Source: Beijerinckiaceae bacterium
GTDB taxonomy: Bacteria > Pseudomonadota > Alphaproteobacteria > Rhizobiales > Beijerinckiaceae
Assembly: GCA_019745195.1 (NCBI GenBank)
Contig: JAIETL010000088.1
Coordinates: 1-39,103 of the forward strand
Length of the DNA: 39,103 nucleotides
Direction of reading: 5' to 3'
Each line of letters starts with the position of its first letter. Positions within the stretch are counted from its first letter, which is position 1. The notes beneath the pieces were generated by a model that saw nothing but the letters and a program-made list of their open reading frames with translations, was not told the origin of the DNA and searched no databases. A program made the translations under genes and the position numbers. Shown piece by piece: positions 22,035 through 30,932 of this stretch.

Positions 22035-22115
22035 AGCCGCTGAATCAGATTCCCAGCCGCTTGAATCGACATCACAGCGCGTTGAATCACTCTCCGAGCA
22101 GCTTGAATCAGTTTG
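22035..22115. repeat. Four-copy 21-bp periodic repeat
   Basis: The core TGAATC recurs at 22041, 22062, 22083 and 22104, exactly 21 bp apart, usually within CGCTTGAATCA-like context. The bases between cores differ more. It fills the gap between the convergent RHH and AsmA genes, and the AsmA stop codon (TGA on the minus strand) lies in the last copy. 21 bp equals two DNA turns, placing all cores on one helix face. It also equals seven codons, but no supported reading frame runs through. Confidence 0.65.
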
Positions 22116-25100
22116 GCTGTGTCGTGCGCGAAAGCGGTCTCGGCACGGGCTGGATCTCGAGCGGCGGCGGCAGCGGCTGGAGCACCGTGCCGGGCTGCGA
22201 AGGCTGCGCCGGCGCATTGCTGAAGGGCTCGCGCGGCGCGCCGGGCAGGATGATCGGGCCGGACTGATCGACCGGCGCGGAGGTCCGGGCCGCGCGCGCC
22301 CGCTCCTCGGCTTCCGCCCGCTCGATCCTGCGCCTTATGTCCGCTTCCTGCCGCGCATCCTCGATGCGCCTGGCCTCCTCGGCCCGCCTTTCCTCGGCCA
22401 GCCGCCTAGCCTCCTCGACGCGCCGCGCCTCCTCCGCCCGCTTCTCCTCGGCCAGCCGGCGCGCCTCCTCGATCCGCCTCGCTTCCTCGGCGCGCTTCTC
22501 CTCGGCGATCCGGCGCTCTTCCTCCGCCTTGATGAATTCGGCGAGCCTGCGCTCGTTCTCGCGCGTTTCGCGCTCGGCCCGCAGCCGCCGGGAATGGGCA
22601 GCCCGCTCGCGCGCATCGGCCTCGAAGGCCTCGACCCGCTCGATTTCGCGCGCCAGCGCGCGCGCCGCGACCGCATTCGACAAGGCCCCGACATCGGTCT
22701 CGCGCCGTAGCGTCGAGAGCGGCCCGCGCCAGGCCACGCCGACCTGAGGCGCATCGGTCGGCCAGCCCTTGGGCAGCGGCCCGAGCGGGCGCAGGCTCAG
22801 CCTCAGATCGGCGCTCGTCGCGCGCAGATCGACAATGCCGCTCGCCTCCGCGCGCAAGCCCGATCGCTCGAACGAGAAGGGCTGCAGCCGAATCAGGCCG
22901 CCCGCCAGCGTGAAGGGCACCGTCACATCGCCGAGCGACCATGCGGCGCGGTCGAGCTGCTCACTGATGCGTCCCTGCAACCGGGCCGTCTCGCTTTCCG
23001 AGGCATCCTCGCCCGTCGCAGCAATGACGCGGCCATAGGCGGCCGGATCGAAGCGGCTGAGGCTGGCGCCAGACAACGTAACGCTGCCCGCACCGCCAAG
23101 CCCCGCGACCAGCCGTGCAGGGCTCTCGCCCGAACCGCCGGCCTCGAGCCGGCCCGAGAGCGTCCCGGTCAATCCGCCGCCGGTCAGCCCCGCGAGATCG
23201 ACCTGCGCCAGATCGACCTGACCGGAGAGCTGGGCGAGCCCGCCCTCGCGCCTCAGTCCAAGACGTCCGGAGACCGTTCCGCGGCCATAGGCGGCGCTCA
23301 GGCCCTCGATCCTGATGCCGTCTGCGTCGGTCGCCAGCGTGAAGCGCGCATCGCGGAGCGGCAGACCGTCTGCGGCGACGAGCGCGGCCGTCTCGATCGC
23401 GAGCGACAGCCCCTGAGTCCCGAGCGCGACCGGCGCACCGAAACGCGTCGTCGACCAGACCGCGCCGGCCGGCGCTGGCGTCGCCCCCAGCGCGCCGGCG
23501 ATCAGGCCGCGCAGATCGAGCTGCGGCAACGTCAGCCGACCCGTTATCGCCCCTTCGCGCGGAAGCGTGAGCGCGCCGCGCGCCGTCGTGGCGCCGAGAT
23601 TGGCGACGAGGTCGTCGAGCGAGATCGCCTCGGACGCAAAGCCGATCCGGGAATGGGCGTCGAACAGACCGTCAGGCAGCAGCCGCGCCGGCCCCTCCGG
23701 CAAAATCTGGCCCGGCCCGTCGGCCTGGACGGCGAGTCTTGCCGGCGTCGACTGGTCGCCCTCGACGACGAGCGAAAGTCCGGGGCCGGCAAGCGTCGCG
23801 CTCAGCCGGTCCTGCTCGCGCGACAGCGTCAGCAGCCCCTGCCCGCCCCGCTGCGGCGTCGGTAATCCGAGCGCCGCGAAGACCTGCCTGCGGTCGGCAA
23901 GGTCGAATGTCAGCGCGCCGTTGCGCCAGTGGCCGGTGGCATCGAGCCGCCCGTCGAGCACCAGCCGCCCGGCCTGCGCCGCGCCGTCGACCACGAGCCC
24001 GGTCTCGCCGCCGGGCGCGCGCGTCAGCCGGAAGCGGGCATCGAGCCGCGACAGCCCGTCGCTGGTGCGCGCCAGCGCCTGACGCACGGTCTCGGGCAGC
24101 AGCGGCCCGGCCAGCGCGGCTACCGCCTCGAAGCGCGGGGCGCGGATGCGTCCCGAGATTTCGCCGCCCTCGCTCAGCAGCGCGCCGGTTCCCGACACCG
24201 CGACGCCGCCGAAACCGTCGATCGCGAGCCGATCGAGCCGCCAGTTCGCCCCGTCCCTGACGACCACGAGGCTGGCGCTACCCGGCGGTGCGCTGCGGAA
24301 GCGCGCATTGGTCAAAGCGAGGTCGAGCGAAAGATCGCGCTTGCCGGCGAGCCCGGCGAAGCTCTCGGCTGGCGGCAGCGAATTGAGGTCGAGCCCCTGC
24401 AGGGCGAGCTTGGCCGAGAGCCGCTCCGGCAGGATGTCGCCGGAGCCCTCCAGCCTGATGCCGGACGAACCCGTGACCAGAAGGCGCTCGACGCCGAGCC
24501 GGCCGCCATCGAAGGCGCCGACGACATCGGCGTCGATCCGCCCGAGCCCCGCGACGAGATCGGCCAGCGCCGGATCGAGGCCCGCGCGGGCGAGCACCAG
24601 CGCGACACGGCGCGAATCCTCGGCCTTCAGGTTGAGACGGCCGGCTGCGCCGCCTGAATCCAGCGCGCCGCTCGCGCCGATGAGCGCACCCGCGATCCTG
24701 ACCGAGGCAGACGCCTCGCTCAGGCCGTTGGAATCGAGGCGGCCACGCAAGCCGAAGGCGGAAAAATCCTCGCCGCGCCAGACCAGTTGTTCCAGATCGA
24801 GCCCGAGGTCGATCGGCCCCGGCAATCCGAGCAGCGCCCGGATTGCGCCCGGCCGCTCGGCCAGCGCGGCGCTGAGCGCATCGCCATCGAGCCTGCGCGC
24901 CCGCAGCGCCAGCGAGCCGGTGTTGCGGCCGGGCAGATACTGGCCCTCGCCTTCGAGCCGCGCCGCGCCGCCGGCGATGTCGAGCACCAGGCCCGCAAGG
25001 TCGAGCTGGCGCGGCCCGCCGCTGACACGGCCCGACAGCGCAAGCGCCCCGCCGGGCGACATCGAGAATGTGCCGTCGAGCCCAAGATTCAGTCCGCCCG

Positions 25101-25770
25101 CCGTAACGGGCAGGAGGAACACGCCGTCGAAGCCGATCTGCGTCTCCTCGCCGGTCAGCGTCGCCTTGGCGCGCAGGCGGCTCTCAGGCTCCAGCACGCC
25201 GGTCGAGATCCGCAGCGAAGCGCCGTCGACCTCGCCCTCGATGCGCCACGGACCGGCCAGCCCGACAGCCGACATCTCGGCCGAGACGGGCGAAAACGTC
25301 ACCGGCTCCTTGCCCGGCTCGCGCCAGATCACCGCCGAACGGCGCAGGCTGAGACGGTCGAGACTCGTCTGCGCCGGCAGACCCGCGCCGATGCGCGCCG
25401 GCAGGAGGACGCCGCCCGCCTCATCGAGCACAAGCGACAGCGTCGCCCCTTCGGCCTGTACGTCGGACAGCCGGACCTCGCCGCGCGCCAGCGGTCCCAA
25501 GGCGAGTTCCGCCTCAAGTTTTTCGATTGCGACGGAACTCGCTGCATCACCCGCAGGCCCGATCCGGACATCGGCGAGCGTCAACCGGGGCGATGGCAAA
25601 AGCCTCAGCCCGATGCCGCCCGCGACCGAGGTCTCGACGCCGAGCGCGGCGCTCAGCCGCGCCTCGATCTGCGGCCGATAGCCGCGCCAATCGACGAAGC
25701 CCGGGCCGATCAGGGCGGCCAGCAGCGTCAGCACCAGCAGGCCGGCAAGGACTGTCAGGGTCTCACGCAC
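22108..25770 (-). CDS. AsmA family protein with long coiled-coil C-terminal tail
   Basis: The 1220-residue protein starts with one membrane anchor (LTVLAGLLVLTLLAALIGPGF) followed by the AsmA N-terminal motif VDWRGYRPQIEARLSAALGVETSVAGGIGLRLLPSPRLTLADVRIG. A very long beta-rich periplasmic region follows. AsmA-family proteins are bridge-like and are thought to move phospholipids between inner and outer membranes. The last AsmA-type segment ends near residue 1040. The tail (about 1060-1160) is charged and includes three near-identical 18-residue repeats of the EEKRAEEARRIEEARRLA type, then a Pro-rich end. The repeat tail is unusual for the family. The gene begins after two hairpins at 25801-25846. 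Confidence 0.9.
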   Translation of the reverse strand: MRETLTVLAGLLVLTLLAALIGPGFVDWRGYRPQIEARLSAALGVETSVAGGIGLRLLPSPRLTLADVRIGPAGDAASSVAIEKLEAELALGPLARGEVRLSDVQAEGATLSLVLDEAGGVLLPARIGAGLPAQTSLDRLSLRRSAVIWREPGKEPVTFSPVSAEMSAVGLAGPWRIEGEVDGASLRISTGVLEPESRLRAKATLTGEETQIGFDGVFLLPVTAGGLNLGLDGTFSMSPGGALALSGRVSGGPRQLDLAGLVLDIAGGAARLEGEGQYLPGRNTGSLALRARRLDGDALSAALAERPGAIRALLGLPGPIDLGLDLEQLVWRGEDFSAFGLRGRLDSNGLSEASASVRIAGALIGASGALDSGGAAGRLNLKAEDSRRVALVLARAGLDPALADLVAGLGRIDADVVGAFDGGRLGVERLLVTGSSGIRLEGSGDILPERLSAKLALQGLDLNSLPPAESFAGLAGKRDLSLDLALTNARFRSAPPGSASLVVVRDGANWRLDRLAIDGFGGVAVSGTGALLSEGGEISGRIRAPRFEAVAALAGPLLPETVRQALARTSDGLSRLDARFRLTRAPGGETGLVVDGAAQAGRLVLDGRLDATGHWRNGALTFDLADRRQVFAALGLPTPQRGGQGLLTLSREQDRLSATLAGPGLSLVVEGDQSTPARLAVQADGPGQILPEGPARLLPDGLFDAHSRIGFASEAISLDDLVANLGATTARGALTLPREGAITGRLTLPQLDLRGLIAGALGATPAPAGAVWSTTRFGAPVALGTQGLSLAIETAALVAADGLPLRDARFTLATDADGIRIEGLSAAYGRGTVSGRLGLRREGGLAQLSGQVDLAQVDLAGLTGGGLTGTLSGRLEAGGSGESPARLVAGLGGAGSVTLSGASLSRFDPAAYGRVIAATGEDASESETARLQGRISEQLDRAAWSLGDVTVPFTLAGGLIRLQPFSFERSGLRAEASGIVDLRATSADLRLSLRPLGPLPKGWPTDAPQVGVAWRGPLSTLRRETDVGALSNAVAARALAREIERVEAFEADARERAAHSRRLRAERETRENERRLAEFIKAEEERRIAEEKRAEEARRIEEARRLAEEKRAEEARRVEEARRLAEERRAEEARRIEDARQEADIRRRIERAEAEERARAARTSAPVDQSGPIILPGAPREPFSNAPAQPSQPGTVLQPLPPPLEIQPVPRPLSRTTQPN
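22342..22503 (-). repeat. Three 54-bp tandem repeats inside the AsmA gene
   Basis: These bases encode residues about 1090-1143 as three 18-residue units (EEKRAEEARRIEEARRLA, EEKRAEEARRVEEARRLA, EERRAEEARRIEDARQEA). Such in-frame repeats can vary in number by slippage or recombination. The product is predicted to be a straight, highly charged helix. Confidence 0.75.
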
Positions 25771-25800
25771 CGGCGGGCCACATCCTTCTGTTTAAGTCGC

Positions 25801-25846
25801 GCCGTGCTTATCACGGCCCGATCATGCCGACAGGATTATGTCGGCA
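25801..25846. repeat. Two adjacent perfect hairpins before the AsmA gene
   Basis: GCCGTG-CTTAT-CACGGC (25801-25817) and TGCCGACA-GGATTA-TGTCGGCA (25825-25846) lie between the FAD dehydrogenase stop (25906) and the AsmA start (25770), both on the minus strand. No clear U-run follows, so they may be a weak terminator, a leader structure, or protein sites. Confidence 0.5.
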
Positions 25847-25905
25847 AGTCGCGGCGACATCACGACATTTCGACCCATGGGCGCAGGCGGGACGGCGTCA
25901 GCCCG

Positions 25906-27351
25906 TCACAGGGCGACGATCTTGCCCGGATTGAGGATGTTCTGTGGGTCCAGCGCGCGCTTGAGCGTCGCCATCACCGCCAGCGCCTCCGCGCCGTGCT
26001 CCAGTTCGAGATACTTCATCTTCTTCTGGCCGACGCCGTGCTCGCCGGTGCAGGTGCCGCCCATCGCCAGCGCGCGCTTGACCAGCCGGTCGACGAAGCC
26101 CTGCGCGCGCTCGACTTCGTCGGGGTCTGCAAGATCGACCAGCGGCTGGGTGTGGAAGTTGCCGTCTCCGACATGGCCGGCGATGGGCGCGATCAGGCCG
26201 CTCGCCTCGATGTCGCGCTTGGTTTCCTCCACGCATTCGGCCAGCCGCGAGATCGGCACGCAGACATCTGTCGCCACCGATTCGGCGCCGGGCCGCAGCG
26301 CGCGCGCCGCCCAGTAGACATCGTGCCGCGCCTGCCACAGGCGCGAGCGGTCCTCGGCCTTGGTCGCCCAGTCGAAATCGCCGCCGCCGCAATCGCGCGC
26401 GATCTCGCCGAAGCGCTCGGCCTGCTCCTTCACGCCGGCTTCCGAGCCGTGAAACTCGACAAACAGCATCGTCGTCTCGGGCAGCGAGAGCTTGGAATAC
26501 TGGTTCACGCCCCGGATCATGACGTCGTCGAGCAGTTCGATGCGCGCCACCGGCAGCCCGGTCTGGATCGTCAAAATGGTCGCGTCGCAGGCCGCCTGGA
26601 CCGAGGGAAACGGGCAGACGCCGGCCGAGATCGCCTCGGGAATGCCGTGAAGCTTCAGCGTGATTTCGGTGATGACGCCGAGCGTGCCTTCCGAGCCGAC
26701 CAGAAGCCGCGTCAGGTCGTAACCGGCCGAGGTCTTGCGCGCCCGCGTCGAGGTCTTCACGATCGAGCCATCGGCCATCACCGCCGTCAGCGCCAGCACA
26801 TTGTCCTTCATCGTGCCGTAGCGCACGGCATTGGTACCGGAAGCCCGCGTCGCAGCCATCCCGCCGATCGAGGCGTCCGCGCCGGGGTCGATCGGGAACA
26901 TCAGGCCCTGGTCGCGCAGGTGCTCGTTGAGCTCCTTGCGGGTGACGCCCGGCTGCACCACGCAGTCGAGATCCTCGCCATGCACGGCGATGACCCGCTT
27001 CATCTGCGCCATGTCGATGCAGACGCCGCCATAGGGCGCATTGACATGGCCTTCCAGCGAAGTGCCCGTACCGAAGGCGATGACCGGCACACCGTGCTCG
27101 GCGCAGAGCTTGACGATGTCTGCGACCTCTTCCGTGGAGTCTGGAAAGACCACCGCGTCGGGCGGCTGGTTCGGGATCCAGGTCAGGGTGTGGCCATGCT
27201 GCTGGCGCACCGCAAGGCTGGTGACGAGCCGGTTGCCGAAGCGCGCCGCGAGCGCCTGCGTCACCGCCGCGATGGCCTCGCGACCCGGCGGCAGCGATGC
27301 GGCCCGTGCGGGGGTCTGATGCGATGCGACGGCGGCCAGGCTCATTGTCAT
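25906..27351 (-). CDS. FAD-linked oxidase, D-lactate dehydrogenase (cytochrome)-like
   Basis: The N-terminal FAD-binding (PCMH-type) domain covers about residues 50-230, with VPVIAFGTGTSLEGHV, VVQPGVTRKELNEHL, IDPGADASIGGMAATRASGTNAVRYGT and LLVGSEGTLGVITEITLKLHG. The C-terminal FAD-oxidase domain contains IAGHVGDGNFHTQPLVD, with the metal-binding His residues, and CTGEHGVGQKKMKYLELEHG. The pattern is that of the mitochondrial LDHD/GlcD family, which oxidises D-lactate or other D-2-hydroxyacids and passes electrons to the respiratory chain. The exact substrate is uncertain. The start is uncertain too: 27351 (MTMSL) is used, with 27345 two codons later and 27459 as alternatives; none has a strong ribosome site. 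It is divergent from the thioesterase gene. Confidence 0.9.
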   Translation of the reverse strand: MTMSLAAVASHQTPARAASLPPGREAIAAVTQALAARFGNRLVTSLAVRQQHGHTLTWIPNQPPDAVVFPDSTEEVADIVKLCAEHGVPVIAFGTGTSLEGHVNAPYGGVCIDMAQMKRVIAVHGEDLDCVVQPGVTRKELNEHLRDQGLMFPIDPGADASIGGMAATRASGTNAVRYGTMKDNVLALTAVMADGSIVKTSTRARKTSAGYDLTRLLVGSEGTLGVITEITLKLHGIPEAISAGVCPFPSVQAACDATILTIQTGLPVARIELLDDVMIRGVNQYSKLSLPETTMLFVEFHGSEAGVKEQAERFGEIARDCGGGDFDWATKAEDRSRLWQARHDVYWAARALRPGAESVATDVCVPISRLAECVEETKRDIEASGLIAPIAGHVGDGNFHTQPLVDLADPDEVERAQGFVDRLVKRALAMGGTCTGEHGVGQKKMKYLELEHGAEALAVMATLKRALDPQNILNPGKIVAL

Positions 27352-27530
27352 ATTCCGATATTGGAGCTTTAATACGCCATGCTTCATAGCAGACGCCTTG
27401 CCGTTGACGACACGGGCAAACGCGTTTGTGTGTTTCGCGAGACGCTGGTCGGCAGCCACGTCTCATGAGCGGAGTGAAACCAGGCAGGACGGCTTGTCGC
27501 CGATCCACCAACGGGAAGAGGAGGTCAGCC

Positions 27531-28091
27531 ATGCAGGACGACAACCGCGCCCCTGTGCTGTTCTTCGCCCCGTTCGTCTCATCGGTGATGTCGGTCGAGC
27601 CGCAATGGATCGACTATAACGGCCATCTCAACATGGCCTATTACCATGTCCTGTTCGACCGCGCGGTCGATGAGGTGTTCTCGCTGGTCGGGCTCAATCA
27701 GGACTATGTCGACGCCAGGCATCCCTCGTTCTTCGCGGCGGAATGCCATGTGCTCTACAGGCGCGAACTGACCGAGAGCGACCAGGTCCGCATCACGGCC
27801 CAGCTCATCGCCTTCGACGAGAAGCGGCTGCATTACTATCTGGAAATGCGCCACGCCACCGAGGGCTGGCTGGCGGCGACCAGCGAGAACCTTTCGCTGC
27901 ATGTCGATATGACGACCCGCAAGGTCTCGCCATTCCCGCCGGACATTCTCGCAAACATCGCCCTGATGAAGGCAGCCCACAGCATGATGCCGCTGCCGGT
28001 CACGATCGGGCGCATCATCGGCATGCCCAAGAGGACTGCGATCACGGTCGAGAGCATGACCGGCGAGCGGGAGCCCGAGACGCGGCATTGA
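27531..28091 (+). CDS. Hot-dog fold thioesterase family protein
   Basis: The 186-residue protein has the hot-dog signature VEPQWIDYNGHLNMAYYHVLFDRAVDEVF, in which the Asp/Asn-Gly-His-Leu region lies at the active site. Later strands read HVLYRRELTESDQVRITAQLIAFDEKRLHYYLEM. It resembles acyl-CoA thioesterases related to 4-hydroxybenzoyl-CoA thioesterase and those associated with carnitine metabolism; the substrate is not evident. GAGGAGG precedes the ATG at 27531. The gene is divergent from the FAD-linked dehydrogenase (180-base shared promoter region, where I see no clear operator) and convergent with the ion-channel gene. Confidence 0.88.
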   Translation: MQDDNRAPVLFFAPFVSSVMSVEPQWIDYNGHLNMAYYHVLFDRAVDEVFSLVGLNQDYVDARHPSFFAAECHVLYRRELTESDQVRITAQLIAFDEKRLHYYLEMRHATEGWLAATSENLSLHVDMTTRKVSPFPPDILANIALMKAAHSMMPLPVTIGRIIGMPKRTAITVESMTGEREPETRH

Positions 28092-28130
28092 GCCCGAAGA
28101 GCGCCACACGCCCGTCCAACTCCGATGCGC

Positions 28131-28931
28131 TCAGTCGTCGTGATCGGGAATGCGCAGTCTGTGCCCGCAGGCCTTGCAATGCACGGCGTCGGGCTCGTGC
28201 CGTTGCAGCGCGCATTCGGGGCAGGAGAACGTTACCTTGTGAGGCCGGAACACCGCCTGCGCCAGCCGCACGAACAGCGAGATCCCGACGATCATCACCG
28301 CGACGGAGGTCAGCTTGCCGCCGATGCCGGGCAGGGTGATGTCGCCGAAGCCCGTGGTGGTGACGGTCGCGACCGTGAAATAGAACGCGTCGACATAGCC
28401 CTCGACGCCGGGCTTGCCCATGAAGAAGAAGGTGTAGATGAAACCGGTGACGACGAAGAGGAACGTCGTCAGGTTGATCAGCGCCCGCGAGACGTCCTCC
28501 CATTCGCGGTAGCGCGTCGTGCGCAAGTGCTGCCAAAGCACGCCGCGCTGCGACAGCGACCACAGCCTCAGAATGCGCAGGAAGCCGAAATTCTCCAGAA
28601 ATTGGGGCGCCAGCAGCGTCGCCAGGATGAACAGGTCGAGCAGCATCGTCGGCTGCCGCAGCGTCCGCGGCACATTGGTGCAGGCGAGCAGGCGCGCCGC
28701 GATCTCGACGATCAGGATCACGGCGACTGAATAATCGATCCAGAGGAAGGCCGGCCTGTCGCGGATCAGCGGGGTCGCGATGAAGAAGGCGATGATCAGG
28801 ACATCGATGATCGTCGTCGCGAGCTGGAAGCGCAGCGCCGCGGGCGACTGGCCGTGAAAAAGCTGGCGCAGCCGGTCCCTCAGCGCGGCGAGGCTGTTCG
28901 GGTTCGCAGTCTCGCCGGGCGCATCCGTCAT
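28131..28931 (-). CDS. Voltage-gated-type ion channel with C-terminal zinc ribbon
   Basis: The 266-residue protein has the layout of a six-helix cation channel: S1 (LATTIIDVLIIAFFIATPLI), S2 (WIDYSVAVILIVEIAARLLA), S3 (MLLDLFILATLLAPQFL), a short Arg-bearing S4 (FLRILRLWSLSQR), S5 (LINLTTFLFVVTGFIYTFFF), the pore loop, and S6. The selectivity filter reads TTTGFGD, close to the TVGYGD of potassium channels, so K+ is the likely ion. The C-terminus has two Cys pairs (CPEC...CKACGH), a small zinc ribbon uncommon on such channels. The ATG at 28931 is used; the frame opens far upstream inside btaB, but without similarity. It follows btaB by 50 bases and may be co-expressed with btaAB. Confidence 0.88.
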   Translation of the reverse strand: MTDAPGETANPNSLAALRDRLRQLFHGQSPAALRFQLATTIIDVLIIAFFIATPLIRDRPAFLWIDYSVAVILIVEIAARLLACTNVPRTLRQPTMLLDLFILATLLAPQFLENFGFLRILRLWSLSQRGVLWQHLRTTRYREWEDVSRALINLTTFLFVVTGFIYTFFFMGKPGVEGYVDAFYFTVATVTTTGFGDITLPGIGGKLTSVAVMIVGISLFVRLAQAVFRPHKVTFSCPECALQRHEPDAVHCKACGHRLRIPDHDD

Positions 28932-28981
28932 CGGGCAGGCGCTAGCACGCGCCCGCAAGCAGCGTCCAGCCTGATCCGGGT

Positions 28982-29650
28982 TCAGAGTGCCGGGCGCGTC
29001 AGCCGGGCCTGCACGGCATAGCCGCCATAGAGCGGCCGGCTGGCGACGGCGAAACCGTTCTCCAGCGCCAGCGTCTCGCTGACGCCGGGCAAGTCGTCGC
29101 GCGGCGTGACATGAAACAGGCCGAGCCAGCGCCGCAGCACCGCCTTGAACGCGTTCGGCAACCCCGCCTGATCGCCGAAATCGACGATGTGGAGCGAGCC
29201 GCCGGCCGCAAGCCGCCGCAGCGCCTCCGCGACCACGCCCTGCCAGGGCGGGATCATCGAGAGCGCATAAGAGATCACGATCCGGTCGAAACCCGCTCTT
29301 CCAAACAGCGCCTGAGGGTCGAAATCGGTCGCATCGGCCTGCATCAGCCGGATGCGGCTCTCCAGGCCGGCCCGCGCCACGCTGGCGCGCGCCGTCTCCA
29401 GCATCGCTTCCGAGACGTCGAGGCCATGGCATTTGCAGCCCGGATAGCGCCGCGCAATCGCGATCAGGTTGCGACCCGTGCCGCAGCCGATCTCGAGGAT
29501 GCTCGCGCCCGCTGGCGGATCGAGTTCGGCGATCAACCCGTCACGGCCGAGCAGATAGAACTTGCGGCTGGCGTCGTAGATATGGCGCTGGCGGCGGTAG
29601 ATCGCATCCATCAGCGAGGCGGCGTCGCCGCGCGGCGCGACCGCGCTCAC
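28982..29650 (-). CDS. btaB: SAM-dependent methyltransferase BtaB (betaine lipid synthesis)
   Basis: BtaB adds three methyl groups to the amino group of diacylglyceryl-homoserine to give the betaine lipid DGTS. The 222-residue protein has an N-terminal IYRRQRHIYDASRKFYLLGRD segment as in BtaB, then a class I Rossmann fold with motif I ILEIGCGTGRNLIAIA, CHGLDVSEAML, LMQADATDFD and FDRIVISYALSMIPPWQ. The GTG start at 29650 overlaps the btaA stop as GTGA, giving coupled translation; an ATG further upstream would lie inside btaA. The pairing with btaA makes the function firm even though methyltransferases alone are hard to assign. Confidence 0.92.
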   Translation of the reverse strand: MSAVAPRGDAASLMDAIYRRQRHIYDASRKFYLLGRDGLIAELDPPAGASILEIGCGTGRNLIAIARRYPGCKCHGLDVSEAMLETARASVARAGLESRIRLMQADATDFDPQALFGRAGFDRIVISYALSMIPPWQGVVAEALRRLAAGGSLHIVDFGDQAGLPNAFKAVLRRWLGLFHVTPRDDLPGVSETLALENGFAVASRPLYGGYAVQARLTRPAL

Positions 29651-30912
29651 GCGCCGGCTCCGGCCAGCACATAGAGATGAAAGCCGCCATAGATCGAGGA
29701 GCGGTCCTGCGCGGCGAGTTCGCGGCTGCGCACGTCGTCGTAACGCCACTGGTCGAGGATCGCGGTCGGCACGCGGCCCGGCAGCAGCCTCTCGTCGGCT
29801 GCGGTGCGGAAGATGACGCGCGCGCCGAGCTTGGCCGTGCGGGTGATCTGCGCCCAGAGTCCGGTCAGATCGGCGTCATTCATCCAGTCCTGCGCGTCCA
29901 GCAGCACATAGGCGTCGCAGCTCTTGGCCGGCTGGCTTTCGAGGAACGCTGTGACCGCGCTCTGATGGTAGCTGACCCGGCCGGCGCGCGCCTTCACGGC
30001 GGCGAAGTTGGCGGCTTGCAGATAGGGAGGGAGCGATGCATCGGGGCCAGGCTCGTAGCCGCGCCCAAAGGCCTGCCGGGCGAAGTAGTTGGTCCTGATG
30101 TCGAAGCCGCAGGCCAGCCGCTCCAGCCTGTGGCGCAGCACGGCGCGGATGCCGCCCTCGCCGTCGCCGGCCAGCGCCTTGTACTGGGCGGGGGGAATGC
30201 CGAGGCCGTAAAGCGAGGCCGGCTGGCGCACCAGCCAGCGCACGATGCGCTTGTCGAAGACAGGCGCGAGATGCCTGTCGAACAGCACGCGCTGCTCGGC
30301 CATGTCGCGGGCCTTCAGCATGACGCGCGGATCGCAGCCGAGCAGCCGGCCGAGCACATGGCCCGTGCCGATGAAGCGGCCGAGCAGCCCGTAGCGATAG
30401 ACGTTGCGGGCGAACATGCCGATCCGGCGGCGACCGTCGAGGCCCCTGCCCTCCCAGTACCCGCGAGATGTCGCGTCGAGATGCGGCGCGATCTGGCGGT
30501 CATACAAGGCGACGTTCGCCGGCGACTGCGCCTGCCCGAAGAAGCGCAGGAAATCGGCATGGTCGTCGATCCGCGCCAGCGCCGCGAGCTTGAGCCGGCC
30601 GAGCGCGATATGCGCGCCGTTGAGGTCGATGGCGCTGATCCTGGCCGGATCGGCAGTCAGGTAGGACAGGATGTTGCAGGAGCCGGACGCGATCGCGACC
30701 ACGTGGTCGTCGGCTTTCAGCGCCAGCGCCTGCATGTCGACGACCGGGTCTTCCCAGATCTGCGGATAGACCAGCCCCGAAAAGGCGAAGGTGAACATCC
30801 GCTCCATCAACCCGGCCTTCGACAGCGCCTTGCTGCGATGCACCGCCGAGCCGAGCCCTGCCGTCGTCTCACGCTTGACCGCCCGCGCGCTCTGCATCGA
30901 AAACCCCGTCAT
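29647..30912 (-). CDS. btaA: BtaA, SAM:diacylglycerol 3-amino-3-carboxypropyltransferase (DUF3419)
   Basis: BtaA moves the aminocarboxypropyl group of S-adenosylmethionine to diacylglycerol, the first step to DGTS, a phosphorus-free membrane lipid. The 421-residue protein fits the DUF3419/BtaA family: FTFAFSGLVYPQIWEDPVVDMQAL, VVAIASGSCNILSYLTADPARISAIDLNGAHIALGRLKLAAL (SAM site), the mid-protein SLYGLGIPPAQYKAL, and YVLLDAQDWMNDADLTGLWAQITRTAKLGARVIFRTA. A start five codons later (30897) is also possible. A PHO-box-like site 36 bases upstream fits the known induction of btaAB by phosphate starvation. Confidence 0.94.
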   Translation of the reverse strand: MTGFSMQSARAVKRETTAGLGSAVHRSKALSKAGLMERMFTFAFSGLVYPQIWEDPVVDMQALALKADDHVVAIASGSCNILSYLTADPARISAIDLNGAHIALGRLKLAALARIDDHADFLRFFGQAQSPANVALYDRQIAPHLDATSRGYWEGRGLDGRRRIGMFARNVYRYGLLGRFIGTGHVLGRLLGCDPRVMLKARDMAEQRVLFDRHLAPVFDKRIVRWLVRQPASLYGLGIPPAQYKALAGDGEGGIRAVLRHRLERLACGFDIRTNYFARQAFGRGYEPGPDASLPPYLQAANFAAVKARAGRVSYHQSAVTAFLESQPAKSCDAYVLLDAQDWMNDADLTGLWAQITRTAKLGARVIFRTAADERLLPGRVPTAILDQWRYDDVRSRELAAQDRSSIYGGFHLYVLAGAGA

Positions 30913-30932
30913 CGGCCCGCCGATGGCGAGCC

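Noticed and set aside
24787..27372. An 861-codon plus-strand open frame across the AsmA and FAD dehydrogenase genes
   Set aside because: It spans two genes and the gap between them on the opposite strand, with low-complexity His/Arg/Asp composition and no motif. It is a product of high GC at third positions.
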